A stretch of DNA of 64,000 nucleotides from an uncultured Blautia sp. GTDB taxonomy: Bacteria > Bacillota > Clostridia > Lachnospirales > Lachnospiraceae. The notes beneath the pieces are model-generated. The model was not told the DNA's origin and did not search any database. It was given only the letters and a program-made list of their open reading frames with translations. The position numbers and the translations under genes were made by a program. Positions 7,564-16,651 of this stretch are shown one piece after another (within the stretch, counting starts at the first letter, position 1; each line of letters begins with the position of its first letter). The stretch lies in assembly GCA_900541985.1 (NCBI GenBank), contig UQLX01000003.1, positions 94,965-158,964 of the forward strand, written 5' to 3'.

Positions 7564-9471
7564 ATGAATCTGGGCGACAAAAAACCTGACAAAACGCCTA
7601 CTAAGAGACCACTGTATGTGTATTACATTATTGTAGGTGTGCTTATTGTTCTTCTGAACATTCTCGTTGTTCCGGCAATACAGGAGCGAAGTGTTGAGAA
7701 GACAGATTATTCCACCTTTATTAAGAGTGTGGAAAAAGGCAATGTGACAAAAGCAACCATAGAAGAAGGATATATTTATTACGAGGTGATCTCACCGAAG
7801 ACCGGAAACAAGCTTACCTGCAAAACGGTTCAGATGGATGACCCGGATCTGGTAAACCGTCTTCTGGAGGCGAATGTGGTAATGGATGAGGTGCTTCCGG
7901 AAAGCCCGTCCATTTTCCTGACGCTGATCCTCAGTTATATCATTCCTATTGGAATCTTTATTTTCCTTGGACGCTGGCTCAGCAAAAAAATGATGTCCTC
8001 TATGGGCAACGGAGGACCGGGAGGCGCCATGTCCTTTGGCAAGAGCAATGCCAAGGTTTATGTAAAATCTTCCACAGGGATCAAATTTTCTGACGTGGCA
8101 GGAGAGGATGAGGCCAAGGAGCTTCTGACAGAAATCGTGGATTATCTTCATAATCCTCAGAAATACACAGAGATCGGAGCCTCCATGCCAAAAGGTGCTC
8201 TTCTTGTAGGCCCTCCGGGAACGGGTAAAACACTTCTTGCCAAAGCTGTGGCAGGAGAGGCGGAAGTTCCGTTCTTCTCTATTTCCGGATCTGAATTTGT
8301 GGAAATGTTTGTCGGTATGGGTGCTGCCAAGGTTCGTGACCTTTTCAAACAGGCCAACGAAAAAGCCCCGTGTATTGTATTTATTGACGAGATTGATACC
8401 ATTGGTAAAAAACGTGACGGCGCAGGCTTTTCCGGAGGAAATGACGAGCGTGAGCAGACACTGAACCAGCTTCTGACAGAGATGGACGGTTTTGACGGCT
8501 CCAAGGGAGTTGTAATCCTGGCAGCTACTAACAGACCGGATTCTCTTGATCCTGCGCTTCTTCGTCCGGGACGTTTTGACAGGAGAATTCCGGTAGAGCT
8601 TCCGGATCTGCAGGGACGTGAAGAGATCCTGAAGGTTCATGCAAAGAAGATCAAGATTGCGGATACGGTACGGTTTGATGAAATCGCCAAGGCGGCTGCA
8701 GGCGCTTCCGGAGCGGAGCTTGCCAATATTGTCAATGAGGCGGCTCTCCGGGCGGTTCGTGACGGACGTAAATTTGCCACACAGGCAGATTTTGAAGAGA
8801 GCATCGAGGTAGTTATCGCAGGTTATCAGAAGAAGAACCGCGTGCTGTCCAACAAAGAGAAGCTGATCGTTTCCTACCATGAGATCGGTCATGCCCTTGT
8901 TGCTGCCAAGCAGACAGAGTCAGCGCCGGTACACAAGATTACCATTATACCGCGTACTTCCGGAGCTCTGGGTTACACCATGCAGGTGGATGAGAAGGAA
9001 CACTTCCTGATGTCCAGAGAGGAACTGGAAAACAAGATCGCTACCTTTACTGGCGGACGTGCGGCAGAGGAGCTGATCTTCCACTCGATCACTACAGGAG
9101 CCTCCAACGATATCGAACAGGCTACAAAGATCGCCAGGGGAATGATCTCACGTTTTGGTATGAGTGACGATTTTGACATGGTTGCCATGGAAAATGTCAG
9201 CAACCAGTATCTTGGAGGAGATGCCACTCTTGCATGCTCCTTTGAAACACAGACGCTTATAGATAAAAAGGTTGTAGAGCTTGTGAAGAAACAGCACCAG
9301 AAGGCGCTTCAGATCCTTCAGGACAATATCGGCAAGCTTCATGAACTGGCTCAGTACCTGTATGAGCATGAAACAATTACAGGGGAAGAGTTTATGAGTA
9401 TTCTGGAAGCTGCTCCGGCTGCAATACAGGCGGAAGCCAATGCAGAGGAGACTACAGAGGAAGGGTTATAA
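7564..9471 (+). CDS. ftsH: ATP-dependent zinc metalloprotease FtsH
   Basis: This membrane-anchored AAA+ protease degrades misfolded membrane proteins and short-lived regulators. It has two N-terminal membrane segments (near residues 20-40 and 115-135) around an extracytoplasmic domain. The AAA module follows with Walker A GPPGTGKT, Walker B IVFIDEID and the second region of homology ATNRPDSLDPALLRPGRFDRR. The zinc site is HEIGH near residue 439, where most FtsH have HEAGH. The start is uncertain: GTG 7537, ATG 7546 and ATG 7564 are in frame. I choose 7564 because GGAGGA ends ten bases before it, giving 635 residues. Confidence 0.95.
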   Translation: MNLGDKKPDKTPTKRPLYVYYIIVGVLIVLLNILVVPAIQERSVEKTDYSTFIKSVEKGNVTKATIEEGYIYYEVISPKTGNKLTCKTVQMDDPDLVNRLLEANVVMDEVLPESPSIFLTLILSYIIPIGIFIFLGRWLSKKMMSSMGNGGPGGAMSFGKSNAKVYVKSSTGIKFSDVAGEDEAKELLTEIVDYLHNPQKYTEIGASMPKGALLVGPPGTGKTLLAKAVAGEAEVPFFSISGSEFVEMFVGMGAAKVRDLFKQANEKAPCIVFIDEIDTIGKKRDGAGFSGGNDEREQTLNQLLTEMDGFDGSKGVVILAATNRPDSLDPALLRPGRFDRRIPVELPDLQGREEILKVHAKKIKIADTVRFDEIAKAAAGASGAELANIVNEAALRAVRDGRKFATQADFEESIEVVIAGYQKKNRVLSNKEKLIVSYHEIGHALVAAKQTESAPVHKITIIPRTSGALGYTMQVDEKEHFLMSREELENKIATFTGGRAAEELIFHSITTGASNDIEQATKIARGMISRFGMSDDFDMVAMENVSNQYLGGDATLACSFETQTLIDKKVVELVKKQHQKALQILQDNIGKLHELAQYLYEHETITGEEFMSILEAAPAAIQAEANAEETTEEGL

Positions 9472-9480
9472 ACAAAGTAC

Positions 9481-9524
9481 AAAAGATGGTTCCGGCGAAA
9501 TTCGTTGAGAATCATCTTTTTTTA
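9481..9524 (+). terminator. Terminator after ftsH
   Basis: AAAAGATG (9481-9488) pairs with CATCTTTT (9513-9520), with partial pairing inside and a T-run outside. The T-run overlaps the spacer of the next promoter. Confidence 0.6.
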
Positions 9525-9533
9525 TGATATGAT
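9505..9533 (+). promoter_or_regulatory. Promoter of the zinc-finger/polA operon
   Basis: TTGAGA (9505-9510), 17 bases, TATGAT (9528-9533), 27 bases before ATG 9560. It is embedded in the ftsH terminator hairpin. Confidence 0.65.
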
Positions 9534-9559
9534 AAAAAGAACGGACAGGAGGGATCAAT

Positions 9560-9934
9560 ATGGTCAGAAAAGGACAGATCACGGAGCTGGACTGCCGGAC
9601 GGCGGAAAGCATGGTAGCGAGATACATCAATCATACACTAAAGGCCGATGAAATGGAGGAATTTCTGGATCATATCGAACATTGTTCCTCCTGCTATGAT
9701 GAACTGGAAACCTATTTTATCGTAAACAAGGTAACACAGCAGCTGGCAGAGACGGAGGAGGATTCCGTCCTGGATTTTCAGAGCCTTCTGGAACAGGATA
9801 TCCGAAGAAGCAGAAGATATATCCACCACAGAAGAGTCATGCAGCTGGCGGGAGGTATCCTGACCATTTTTTTGTCAGGTGCGCTGATCGTATTCCTTGT
9901 ATTTGTATTTTTTGAAATAAAAAGATTCTGGTAA
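9560..9934 (+). CDS. Small zinc-finger (zf-HC2-like) membrane protein
   Basis: The 124-residue protein has an N-terminal motif of the anti-sigma zinc-finger type (a Cys near residue 12, then HIEHCSSCYDELE). A charged middle and one C-terminal membrane segment follow (LAGGILTIFLSGALIVFLVFVFF). This layout, cytoplasmic zinc finger plus anchor, is that of zf-HC2 proteins, many of which are anti-sigma factors. No sigma-factor gene is next to it, and it sits 26 bases upstream of polA in the same direction. Role unknown. Confidence 0.7.
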   Translation: MVRKGQITELDCRTAESMVARYINHTLKADEMEEFLDHIEHCSSCYDELETYFIVNKVTQQLAETEEDSVLDFQSLLEQDIRRSRRYIHHRRVMQLAGGILTIFLSGALIVFLVFVFFEIKRFW

Positions 9935-9960
9935 ACAGAGGACCTTAGGAGGACATAGAT

Positions 9961-12600
9961 TTGAGCGAAAAGATTTTACTGATCGACGGACACAGTATTT
10001 TAAACCGCGCGTTTTACGGACTGCCGGACCTGACGAATTCAGAAGGACAGCATACGGGAGCTGTGTACGGATTTCTGAATATTATGTTTCGCATACTGGA
10101 GGAGGAAAAACCGGATTATCTGACTGTGGTTTTTGATCTTCATGAGCCAACCTTCCGGCACAAAATATTTGATGCTTACAAGGGAACCCGTAAAGGAATG
10201 CCGTCTGAACTGGTAGAACAGGTACCGCTTATGCGGGAAATGCTGACTGCCATGGGAGTAAAAACTGTTTCCATGGGGGGCTATGAGGCAGATGACCTTC
10301 TTGGCACACTTGCCAGAAGAAGTGAAGCACAGGGAATGGATGTGACCATACTTTCCGGTGACAGGGACCTTCTTCAGCTTGCCACAGAAAAGGTTCTGAT
10401 CCGTCTTCCAAAAACTTCAAGGGGAAAAACCACCATTGAGGATTTTCATACAAAAGAGGTAATTGAAAAATATCAGGTGACTCCTCCTCAGATCATTGAA
10501 CTGAAGGCTCTGATGGGAGATTCCTCTGACAATATCCCGGGGATTCCGGGAGTTGGGGAAAAGACAGCCACCAAACTGATCGTTCAGTACGGCTCTATCG
10601 AAAACGCACATGATCATCTGGAGGAGGTCAAACCCAACAAGGCCCGGGAATCTCTGAGGGATCATTACGATATGGCAGTCCTCAGTAAAACCCTGGCGAC
10701 CATTAATACAGAAAGTCCTCTGGAATATTCCTATGAGGAAGCAAGACTTGGAAATCTCTATACACCGGAGGCTTACGAACTTTGCCGCCGTCTGGAATTC
10801 AAAAATCTCCTGGGGCGTTTTGATACAGAGGCTGCTCCGGAAAGCACTATGGAGCAGAGCTTTTTTACCTGTGCCGATCTGGGCGGAGCAGAGAAGCTTT
10901 TTGCCAAAGCAGCAGAAAAAACAGAGATCGGTATCTCACTGATCGCAGACAGAGAGCAGATATACGGACTGGGAGTTGCTCTGGAAAAAGATGAGGTCTA
11001 CTACCTCCCGGCAGAGGGCCTCATGACCGGCGAGTACCTTTGCGGCAAGCTGTCAGAGCTTGGAAGCCACATTCGTATTTCTGCTATGGATATCAAGTCA
11101 TTGTTGAAACACGTTCACCTCGGGAATACTTCACAGGTGTTTGATATGGGCATCGGAGCCTATCTTCTGAATCCTCTGAAATCCTCCTACACTTATGGGG
11201 ACATTGCCAGAGAGTACCTGAATGGAATGAGTCTTCCTTCCAGAGAAGAGCTTCTGGGAAAAATGACCTTTGCAAAGGCCTGGGAAGCTTCTTCAGAAAA
11301 ACCGGGAATCCTTGCCTGCTATGAGGCCTTTACTGCTTTGGCAGCCAGAGAACCGGTACAGGAGGCGCTTCATGAAAGCGGCATGTGGCAGGTTTATACA
11401 GAAATCGAGCTTCCGCTTGTATTTACGCTGGATTCCATGGAAAAATGGGGAATCCGGGTAAAAGGTGAAGAATTAAAGGCCTATGGAGAAAAACTCAGTG
11501 TCAGGATCCGGGAGCTGGAAAAGCTGATCTATGAAAAAGCAGGAGAAGAGTTTAATATCAATTCTCCTAAGCAGCTGGGTGTGATCCTTTTTGAAAAAAT
11601 GGGGATTCCCGGAGGCAGAAAAACAAAAACCGGTTATTCCACAGCAGCGGACATTCTGGAGAAGCTTGCCCCGGAACAGCCGATCGTCAGCGACATACTG
11701 GAATACAGACAGCTTACAAAGCTGAAATCCACCTATGCAGACGGATTGGGGGCTGTGATCGAGGAGGACGGAAGGATCCATTCCACCTTTAACCAGACCA
11801 TTACCGCAACCGGACGCATCAGCAGTACGGAGCCAAATCTCCAGAATATCCCTGTCCGCATGGAACTGGGACGGCTGATCCGTAAGGTTTTTGTACCGGA
11901 GGAGGGTTATGTATTTCTGGATGCGGATTATTCGCAGATTGAGCTGCGTGTTCTGGCACATATGTCCGGAGATGAAAAACTGATCCAGGCATACAGGGAG
12001 GCGCAGGATATCCACAGACTTACTGCTTCTCAGGTGTTCCACATTCCTTTTGATCAGGTTACAGACCTTCAGAGACGAAACGCCAAGGCAGTGAACTTCG
12101 GCATTGTATACGGAATCAGCTCTTTTGGGCTGAGCCAGGATTTGAGCATCACCCGCAAAGAAGCTGCCGACTATATCGAAAAATATTTTGAGTCTTATCC
12201 CCGGATTAAGGGATTCCTTGACGGAATGGTGGAGGAAGGCAGGGAAAAAGGCTATGTTTCCACCATGTTCGGAAGAAGACGTCCGGTACCGGAACTGAAA
12301 TCCAGTAATTTCATGCAGAGATCCTTCGGAGAACGTGTGGCGATGAATTCCCCGATCCAGGGAACCGCCGCAGATATCATCAAGATCGCCATGAACCGTG
12401 TCCATGAAAGGCTGAACAGAGAAGGACTGCAGTCCCGTCTTGTGCTTCAGGTTCATGACGAACTTCTTATTGAAACCAAAAAAGAGGAGATCCCGGAGGT
12501 TTCCAGGATTCTTCAGGAAGAAATGAAGGGAGCGGCACAGCTTGCCGTGGAGCTTGAGGTGGATATGCATCAGGGAGAAAGCTGGTACGAGGCGAAATGA
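9961..12600 (+). CDS. polA: DNA polymerase I
   Basis: This 879-residue repair and Okazaki-fragment polymerase starts at TTG 9961, supported by AGGAGG eight bases upstream. Residues 1 to about 290 are the 5'-3' exonuclease (LLIDGHSILNRAFYG, GYEADDLLGT, LSGDRDLLQL, ALMGDSSDNIPGIPGVGEKTA). The middle domain lacks the Asp-x-Glu start of an active 3'-5' proofreading site (here EIGISLIADRE), as is common in Firmicutes enzymes. The polymerase domain has motif A DADYSQIELRVLAHMSGD, motif B RRNAKAVNFGIVYG and motif C VHDELL. It is followed without a gap by coaE. Confidence 0.97.
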   Translation: MSEKILLIDGHSILNRAFYGLPDLTNSEGQHTGAVYGFLNIMFRILEEEKPDYLTVVFDLHEPTFRHKIFDAYKGTRKGMPSELVEQVPLMREMLTAMGVKTVSMGGYEADDLLGTLARRSEAQGMDVTILSGDRDLLQLATEKVLIRLPKTSRGKTTIEDFHTKEVIEKYQVTPPQIIELKALMGDSSDNIPGIPGVGEKTATKLIVQYGSIENAHDHLEEVKPNKARESLRDHYDMAVLSKTLATINTESPLEYSYEEARLGNLYTPEAYELCRRLEFKNLLGRFDTEAAPESTMEQSFFTCADLGGAEKLFAKAAEKTEIGISLIADREQIYGLGVALEKDEVYYLPAEGLMTGEYLCGKLSELGSHIRISAMDIKSLLKHVHLGNTSQVFDMGIGAYLLNPLKSSYTYGDIAREYLNGMSLPSREELLGKMTFAKAWEASSEKPGILACYEAFTALAAREPVQEALHESGMWQVYTEIELPLVFTLDSMEKWGIRVKGEELKAYGEKLSVRIRELEKLIYEKAGEEFNINSPKQLGVILFEKMGIPGGRKTKTGYSTAADILEKLAPEQPIVSDILEYRQLTKLKSTYADGLGAVIEEDGRIHSTFNQTITATGRISSTEPNLQNIPVRMELGRLIRKVFVPEEGYVFLDADYSQIELRVLAHMSGDEKLIQAYREAQDIHRLTASQVFHIPFDQVTDLQRRNAKAVNFGIVYGISSFGLSQDLSITRKEAADYIEKYFESYPRIKGFLDGMVEEGREKGYVSTMFGRRRPVPELKSSNFMQRSFGERVAMNSPIQGTAADIIKIAMNRVHERLNREGLQSRLVLQVHDELLIETKKEEIPEVSRILQEEMKGAAQLAVELEVDMHQGESWYEAK

Positions 12601-12617
12601 CAGGAGAACAGAAAAAG

Positions 12618-13208
12618 ATGAAGATAATTGGACTGACCGGTGGAGTGGGCGCAGGCAAAAGTACGGTTCTGGATTATCTGGAAGAGCATTTGTCCGCCTG
12701 TGTCGTACAGGCAGACCGGGTTGGGCATCAGGTCATGGAACCGGGACAGAGGTGCTATGATCAGGTTGTGGAACTGTTTGGAAAAAAAGTGATAAAAAAC
12801 GACAAAACCATTGACCGGAAGAGGGTTTCTGATGTAGTATTCTGTAATGAGGAAATGCGTCAGAAATTAAATGGGATCATCCATCCGGCGGTTAAGTCCC
12901 GGATACTGGAAAAAATACAGGAAGAAAGGGAAAAAGGCTGTAAGCTGTTTGTTGTGGAGGCGGCTCTTCTTCTTGAGGATCATTATGACGTATTCTGTGA
13001 CAAAATCTGGTATGTGCATACAGACAGTGAGATCCGGATCTGCCGCCTTATGGCAGACAGGGGTTACAGCCGTGAAAAAGCAGAGAATATCATTGCCCGT
13101 CAGGCATCAGACGATTTCTTCTTTTCTCATGCAGACTATGTGATAAAAAACAACGGATGTCCGCAGGACACATACAGACAGATCGAAGAAGGGATAAAGA
13201 AATTATGA
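12618..13208 (+). CDS. coaE: Dephospho-CoA kinase
   Basis: The last enzyme of coenzyme A synthesis phosphorylates the 3'-hydroxyl of dephospho-CoA. Walker A GGVGAGKST is at the N-terminus, followed by the family QADRVGHQVM region and VVEAALLLEDHYDVFCD. ATG 12618 (196 residues) is chosen because AGGAG lies 11 bases upstream. An alternative ATG at 12597 overlapping the polA stop has no clear ribosome site. It lies in the polA operon and overlaps the next gene by four bases (ATGA). Confidence 0.93.
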   Translation: MKIIGLTGGVGAGKSTVLDYLEEHLSACVVQADRVGHQVMEPGQRCYDQVVELFGKKVIKNDKTIDRKRVSDVVFCNEEMRQKLNGIIHPAVKSRILEKIQEEREKGCKLFVVEAALLLEDHYDVFCDKIWYVHTDSEIRICRLMADRGYSREKAENIIARQASDDFFFSHADYVIKNNGCPQDTYRQIEEGIKKL

Positions 13209-14002
13209 GACTTTGCAGCATAGCCAGCGGAAGCAGCGGCAACTGCATTTATGTAGGTTCGGAATGTGCGCATGTGCTGGTGGATATCGGCATCAGCGGA
13301 AAAAAGATGGAAACAGGACTGAACAGTCTGGAGCTTACAGGGAAAGACATTGACGGAATTCTGATCACTCACGAACATTCCGATCATATCAAAGGACTGG
13401 GAGTGATCGCGCGGAGATACGGGATTCCGATTTATGCCACAGGCGGGACAGTGGATGCCATGGTTCGTTCCGGATCTCTGGGAAAGATCCCGGAAGGTAT
13501 TTTTCATGAAATCCGGGAAGACGAACCGTTTCTTATCAAGGATCTGAAGGTAAAGCCCTTTACCATTTCTCATGATGCGGCACAGCCGGTGGGATATCGT
13601 CTGGAATGTGGCACACATTCTGCAGGCATCGCAACAGACCTTGGGAAGTATAATGACTACATTATCGAAAATCTGCAGGATCTGGACGCTCTGCTTCTGG
13701 AGGCAAATCATGATATCCGGATGCTTCAGGTGGGCAAATATCCATATTATCTGAAACAGAGGATCCTGGGAGACCGGGGACATCTTTCCAATGAAAACGC
13801 AGGAAGACTTTTGTGCAGGCTTCTTCATGACAACATGAAAGCAATCTTCCTGGGCCACTTAAGCCGGGAAAACAACTACGAGGAACTGGCTTATGAGACG
13901 GTATGTTCAGAGGTAACACTGGGAGACAACCCTTATAAATCAAAGGATTTTAAAATTCAGGTGGCGAAACGGGACTTTGCTTCCGAGGCAGTTACCGTAT
14001 AG
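13205..14002 (+). CDS. Metallo-beta-lactamase-fold hydrolase (YycJ/WalJ-like)
   Basis: The 265-residue protein starts at ATG 13205, overlapping the coaE stop as ATGA; a longer frame upstream lacks a ribosome site. It has the metal site THEHSDHIKG and further His/Asp ligands (TISHDAAQPVGY, TDLGKY, LEANHD, GHLSNENA, FLGHLSRENN). The opening SIASGSSGNCIYVGS is typical of the YycJ/WalJ group of DNA-acting or housekeeping hydrolases. Co-transcription with polA and coaE suggests, but does not prove, a role in DNA metabolism. Confidence 0.88.
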   Translation: MRLCSIASGSSGNCIYVGSECAHVLVDIGISGKKMETGLNSLELTGKDIDGILITHEHSDHIKGLGVIARRYGIPIYATGGTVDAMVRSGSLGKIPEGIFHEIREDEPFLIKDLKVKPFTISHDAAQPVGYRLECGTHSAGIATDLGKYNDYIIENLQDLDALLLEANHDIRMLQVGKYPYYLKQRILGDRGHLSNENAGRLLCRLLHDNMKAIFLGHLSRENNYEELAYETVCSEVTLGDNPYKSKDFKIQVAKRDFASEAVTV

Positions 14003-14022
14003 AAAGACGAGGATCAAATACC

Positions 14023-14295
14023 ATGAAAAAAACAATCATCACAGTAGTAGGAAATGACACAGTAGGAATTATTGCAAAGGTATGTACCTATCTGGCTGAC
14101 AACAATGTGAACATTCTTGATATTACCCAGACCATCGTACAGGGCTATTTTAACATGATGATGGTAACAGATACCAGCGCATCTGCAAAAGACAGTGCAT
14201 CTCTTGCCAGAGAATTGAACGAGCTTGGTGACAGCATCGGAGTGGTGATCCACTGCCAGCATGAGGATATCTTCAACAAGATGCACAGAATCTAG
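14023..14295 (+). CDS. ACT-domain protein (UPF0237)
   Basis: This 90-residue single ACT domain (TIITVVGNDTVGIIAKVCTYL at the start, then NNVNILDITQTI) belongs to the UPF0237 family. ACT domains bind small ligands, usually amino acids. It is almost always found next to the UPF0210 gene, as here (53 bases apart). This pairing suggests it regulates or senses for the downstream protein. Confidence 0.9.
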   Translation: MKKTIITVVGNDTVGIIAKVCTYLADNNVNILDITQTIVQGYFNMMMVTDTSASAKDSASLARELNELGDSIGVVIHCQHEDIFNKMHRI

Positions 14296-14347
14296 TGAGA
14301 GAAGAGGTATTTGCATACTATTTACATTTCTAAGGAGACAGCGGCAT

Positions 14348-15712
14348 ATGATTAACATGTTTGAAGTAAATGAGACCAATAAGATGATCGAGCAGGAAAA
14401 CCTTGACGTTCGTACCATCACTATGGGGATCAGCCTTCTGGACTGTATTGACAGTGATCTGGAAAAGGTAAACGAAAATATTTACAATAAAATCACAAAA
14501 TACGCAGAAAACCTGGTAGAAACCGGTGACAAGATCGCAATGGAGTATGGAATTCCCATTGTGAACAAACGTATTTCTGTTACCCCTATCGCACTGATAG
14601 GTGGTGCTGCCTGCCGTTCCACAGAGGATTTTGTTTCCATAGCAAAAACCCTGGACAGAGCGGCCAAAACAGTAGGCGTAAACTTTATCGGAGGCTATTC
14701 TGCTCTGGTAAGCAAGGGAATGACTCCGGCAGAAGAACTCCTGATCCGTTCCATTCCTCAGGCTCTTGCCGTTACTGAGCGGGTGTGCAGCTCTGTAAAT
14801 GTAGGTTCTACCAGAACCGGTATCAACATGGATGCAGTCAGACTTATGGGAGAGATCGTCCTGGAGACTGCAAAAGCAAGCCGGGATCAGGACTCTCTTG
14901 GCTGTGCCAAACTGGTGGTATTCTGCAATGCACCGGATGACAACCCGTTTATGGCGGGCGCTTTCCACGGTGTGACAGAAGCGGACTGTATCATCAATGT
15001 AGGCGTCAGCGGACCGGGAGTTGTAAAGACTGCCCTTCAGAAGGTACGCGGTAAGGATTTTGAAACTCTTTGCGAGATGATCAAGAGAACAGCCTTTAAG
15101 GTTACCCGCGTAGGTCAGCTGGTTGCCCGGGAAGCCTCCCGACGCCTTGGTGTTCCTTTTGGTATCGTAGACCTTTCCCTTGCTCCGACTCCTGCCATTG
15201 GAGACAGTGTGGCAGAGATCCTTGAGGAGATCGGACTTGAAAGAGTAGGAGCTCCGGGAACAACAGCAGCTCTTGCACTTCTGAATGATCAGGTGAAAAA
15301 AGGCGGTGTTATGGCATCTGCAGCAGTAGGTGGCTTAAGCGGCGCTTTCATCCCGGTCAGTGAGGATCAGGGAATGATCGATGCAGTAAATCTTGGCGCT
15401 CTTTCTCTGGAAAAACTGGAAGCCATGACCTGCGTCTGCTCCGTGGGACTGGATATGATCGCTATTCCGGGAGATACGAAGGCATCTACCATTTCCGGTC
15501 TGATTGCAGATGAGGCAGCAATCGGTATGATCAACCAGAAAACAACGGCTGTCCGCGTGATTCCTGTGATCGGCAAGGGCGTTGGTGAGACTGTAGAATT
15601 CGGCGGACTCCTGGGCTATGCGCCGATCATGCCGGTAAATTCCTTCTCCTGTGAAGCATTTGTTGACCGCGGAGGAAGAATCCCTGCTCCGATCCACAGC
15701 TTTAAAAACTGA
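14348..15712 (+). CDS. PFL-family protein (UPF0210)
   Basis: This 454-residue member of the UPF0210/DUF711 family has a fold related to pyruvate formate-lyase-like barrels. Conserved stretches include FIGGYSALVSKGMT, GINMDAVRLMGE, FGIVDLSLAPTPAIGDSVA, and the C-terminal ALLGYAPIMPVN-like segment with RGGRIPAPIHS. ATG 14348 is chosen because AAGGAG lies ten bases upstream. The function is unassigned; no glycyl-radical motif is evident. It forms an operon with the ACT protein and ends in a terminator. Confidence 0.9.
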   Translation: MINMFEVNETNKMIEQENLDVRTITMGISLLDCIDSDLEKVNENIYNKITKYAENLVETGDKIAMEYGIPIVNKRISVTPIALIGGAACRSTEDFVSIAKTLDRAAKTVGVNFIGGYSALVSKGMTPAEELLIRSIPQALAVTERVCSSVNVGSTRTGINMDAVRLMGEIVLETAKASRDQDSLGCAKLVVFCNAPDDNPFMAGAFHGVTEADCIINVGVSGPGVVKTALQKVRGKDFETLCEMIKRTAFKVTRVGQLVAREASRRLGVPFGIVDLSLAPTPAIGDSVAEILEEIGLERVGAPGTTAALALLNDQVKKGGVMASAAVGGLSGAFIPVSEDQGMIDAVNLGALSLEKLEAMTCVCSVGLDMIAIPGDTKASTISGLIADEAAIGMINQKTTAVRVIPVIGKGVGETVEFGGLLGYAPIMPVNSFSCEAFVDRGGRIPAPIHSFKN

Positions 15713-15724
15713 TAAACAATTGAC

Positions 15725-15762
15725 AAAAACCTCTGGACAGACTGGATGTTCAGAGGTTTTTT
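15725..15762 (+). terminator. Intrinsic terminator after UPF0210 gene
   Basis: AAAAACCTCTG (15725-15735) and CAGAGGTTTTTT (15751-15762) form a stem with T-run. Its end marks the border between housekeeping genes and the mobile-DNA graveyard. Confidence 0.9.
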
Positions 15763-15815
15763 CTATAGATACAGCAAAAAAAGAATTTTATCTGTTTCCC
15801 GGGAAATGATTATGA

Positions 15816-16320
15816 TTATCCTATAAATTTCGGGAAAAAGAACTGACAAGGAAAGAATATGAAAAGTTTCTGGAAACAGCAAAAAGAGAGGGAAGACAGC
15901 GTCTGCATTTTCTGATGGAATGCATCGGTAATACCGGGATTCGCGTTTCTGAGGTGAAATACATTACGGTAGAGGCGGCAAGGGCAGGGAGGACGGATAT
16001 TTCTCTGAAGGGAAAGGTAAGAACCATCCTGATCCAGAAAAAACTGTGCCGGAGGCTTCTGGAGTATGCAAAAAAGAGAAAAATACGGACAGGCTGTATT
16101 TTCCTGACCAGGACGGGAAAAGAGCTGTCCAGAAAACAGATCTGGAAGGAAATGAAGTCCCTGTGCAGAACTTCTGGTGTGATGCCGGAAAAAGTATTTC
16201 ACCATAACCTGCGGCATCTGTTTGCAGTAACGTTTTACAGAGTTGTACGGGATATAGTGAAGCTGGCAGATGTACTCGGACACTCCAGTATGCTCTCTAT
16301 ATATTTCCCGAGCTTATTGT
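15816..16320 (+). pseudogene. Truncated tyrosine recombinase (integrase)
   Basis: The open frame reads REKELTRKEYEKFLETAKR, GNTGIRVSEVKYI (first catalytic Arg), a KGKVRTILIQKKL beta-hairpin, then HHNLRHLFAVTFYR (His-x-x-Arg) and LADVLGHSSM. These are the catalytic core motifs of XerC/D-type recombinases. The N-terminal SAM-like domain is missing (a stop precedes 15816). The frame runs into foreign sequence immediately after GHSSM, so the nucleophilic tyrosine is lost. Inactive remnant of a former element. Confidence 0.85.
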
Positions 16321-16454
16321 GACGATGTCTCTCCCATCGCAGCATACTCTCGCAACTCAGCACTTCGTTTTCTGCGCCGGCTGCTACCGGAAGCTCCCGC
16401 TCCTGCTGTCTGACCAGTTCCAACATATCCCCGCCGTTCCAATAATACGCCCTT

Positions 16455-16618
16455 AAATATCTGCAACGTTATTAATGTTGTTTTCTGAGATAATCTGTCG
16501 AATTTGTTCCTTTGCAACTGCCATAAAAAATACTCCTTTTCGATAAAAATTGTCATATCTGAATTCTTACCAAAAAGGAGTTATTTTTTACCAAAAACAC
16601 AAACTATTTTACACTACC
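16455..16618 (-). mobile_element. Left-end remnant of an IS256-like insertion sequence (copy A)
   Basis: On the minus strand the end sequence GGTAGTGTAAAATAGTTTGT (16599-16618) is followed by a leader, a ribosome site (AAAAGGAGTA) and ATG 16524. The reading frame starts MAVAKEQIRQIISENNIN, like the N-terminus of IS256/mutator transposases. It stops after about 23 codons (VADI, then TAA at the junction with unrelated DNA). The 140 bases to its left (16314-16454) carry coding-like sequence I cannot place. Confidence 0.65.
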
Positions 16619-16651
16619 GTGGCTTTTATGACTTAGCCGCTGCCTCCTGCT

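Noticed and set aside
10900..11350. Loss of proofreading in DNA polymerase I as a novelty
   Set aside because: A degenerate 3'-5' exonuclease domain is common in Firmicutes PolA, so it is noted in the gene entry only.
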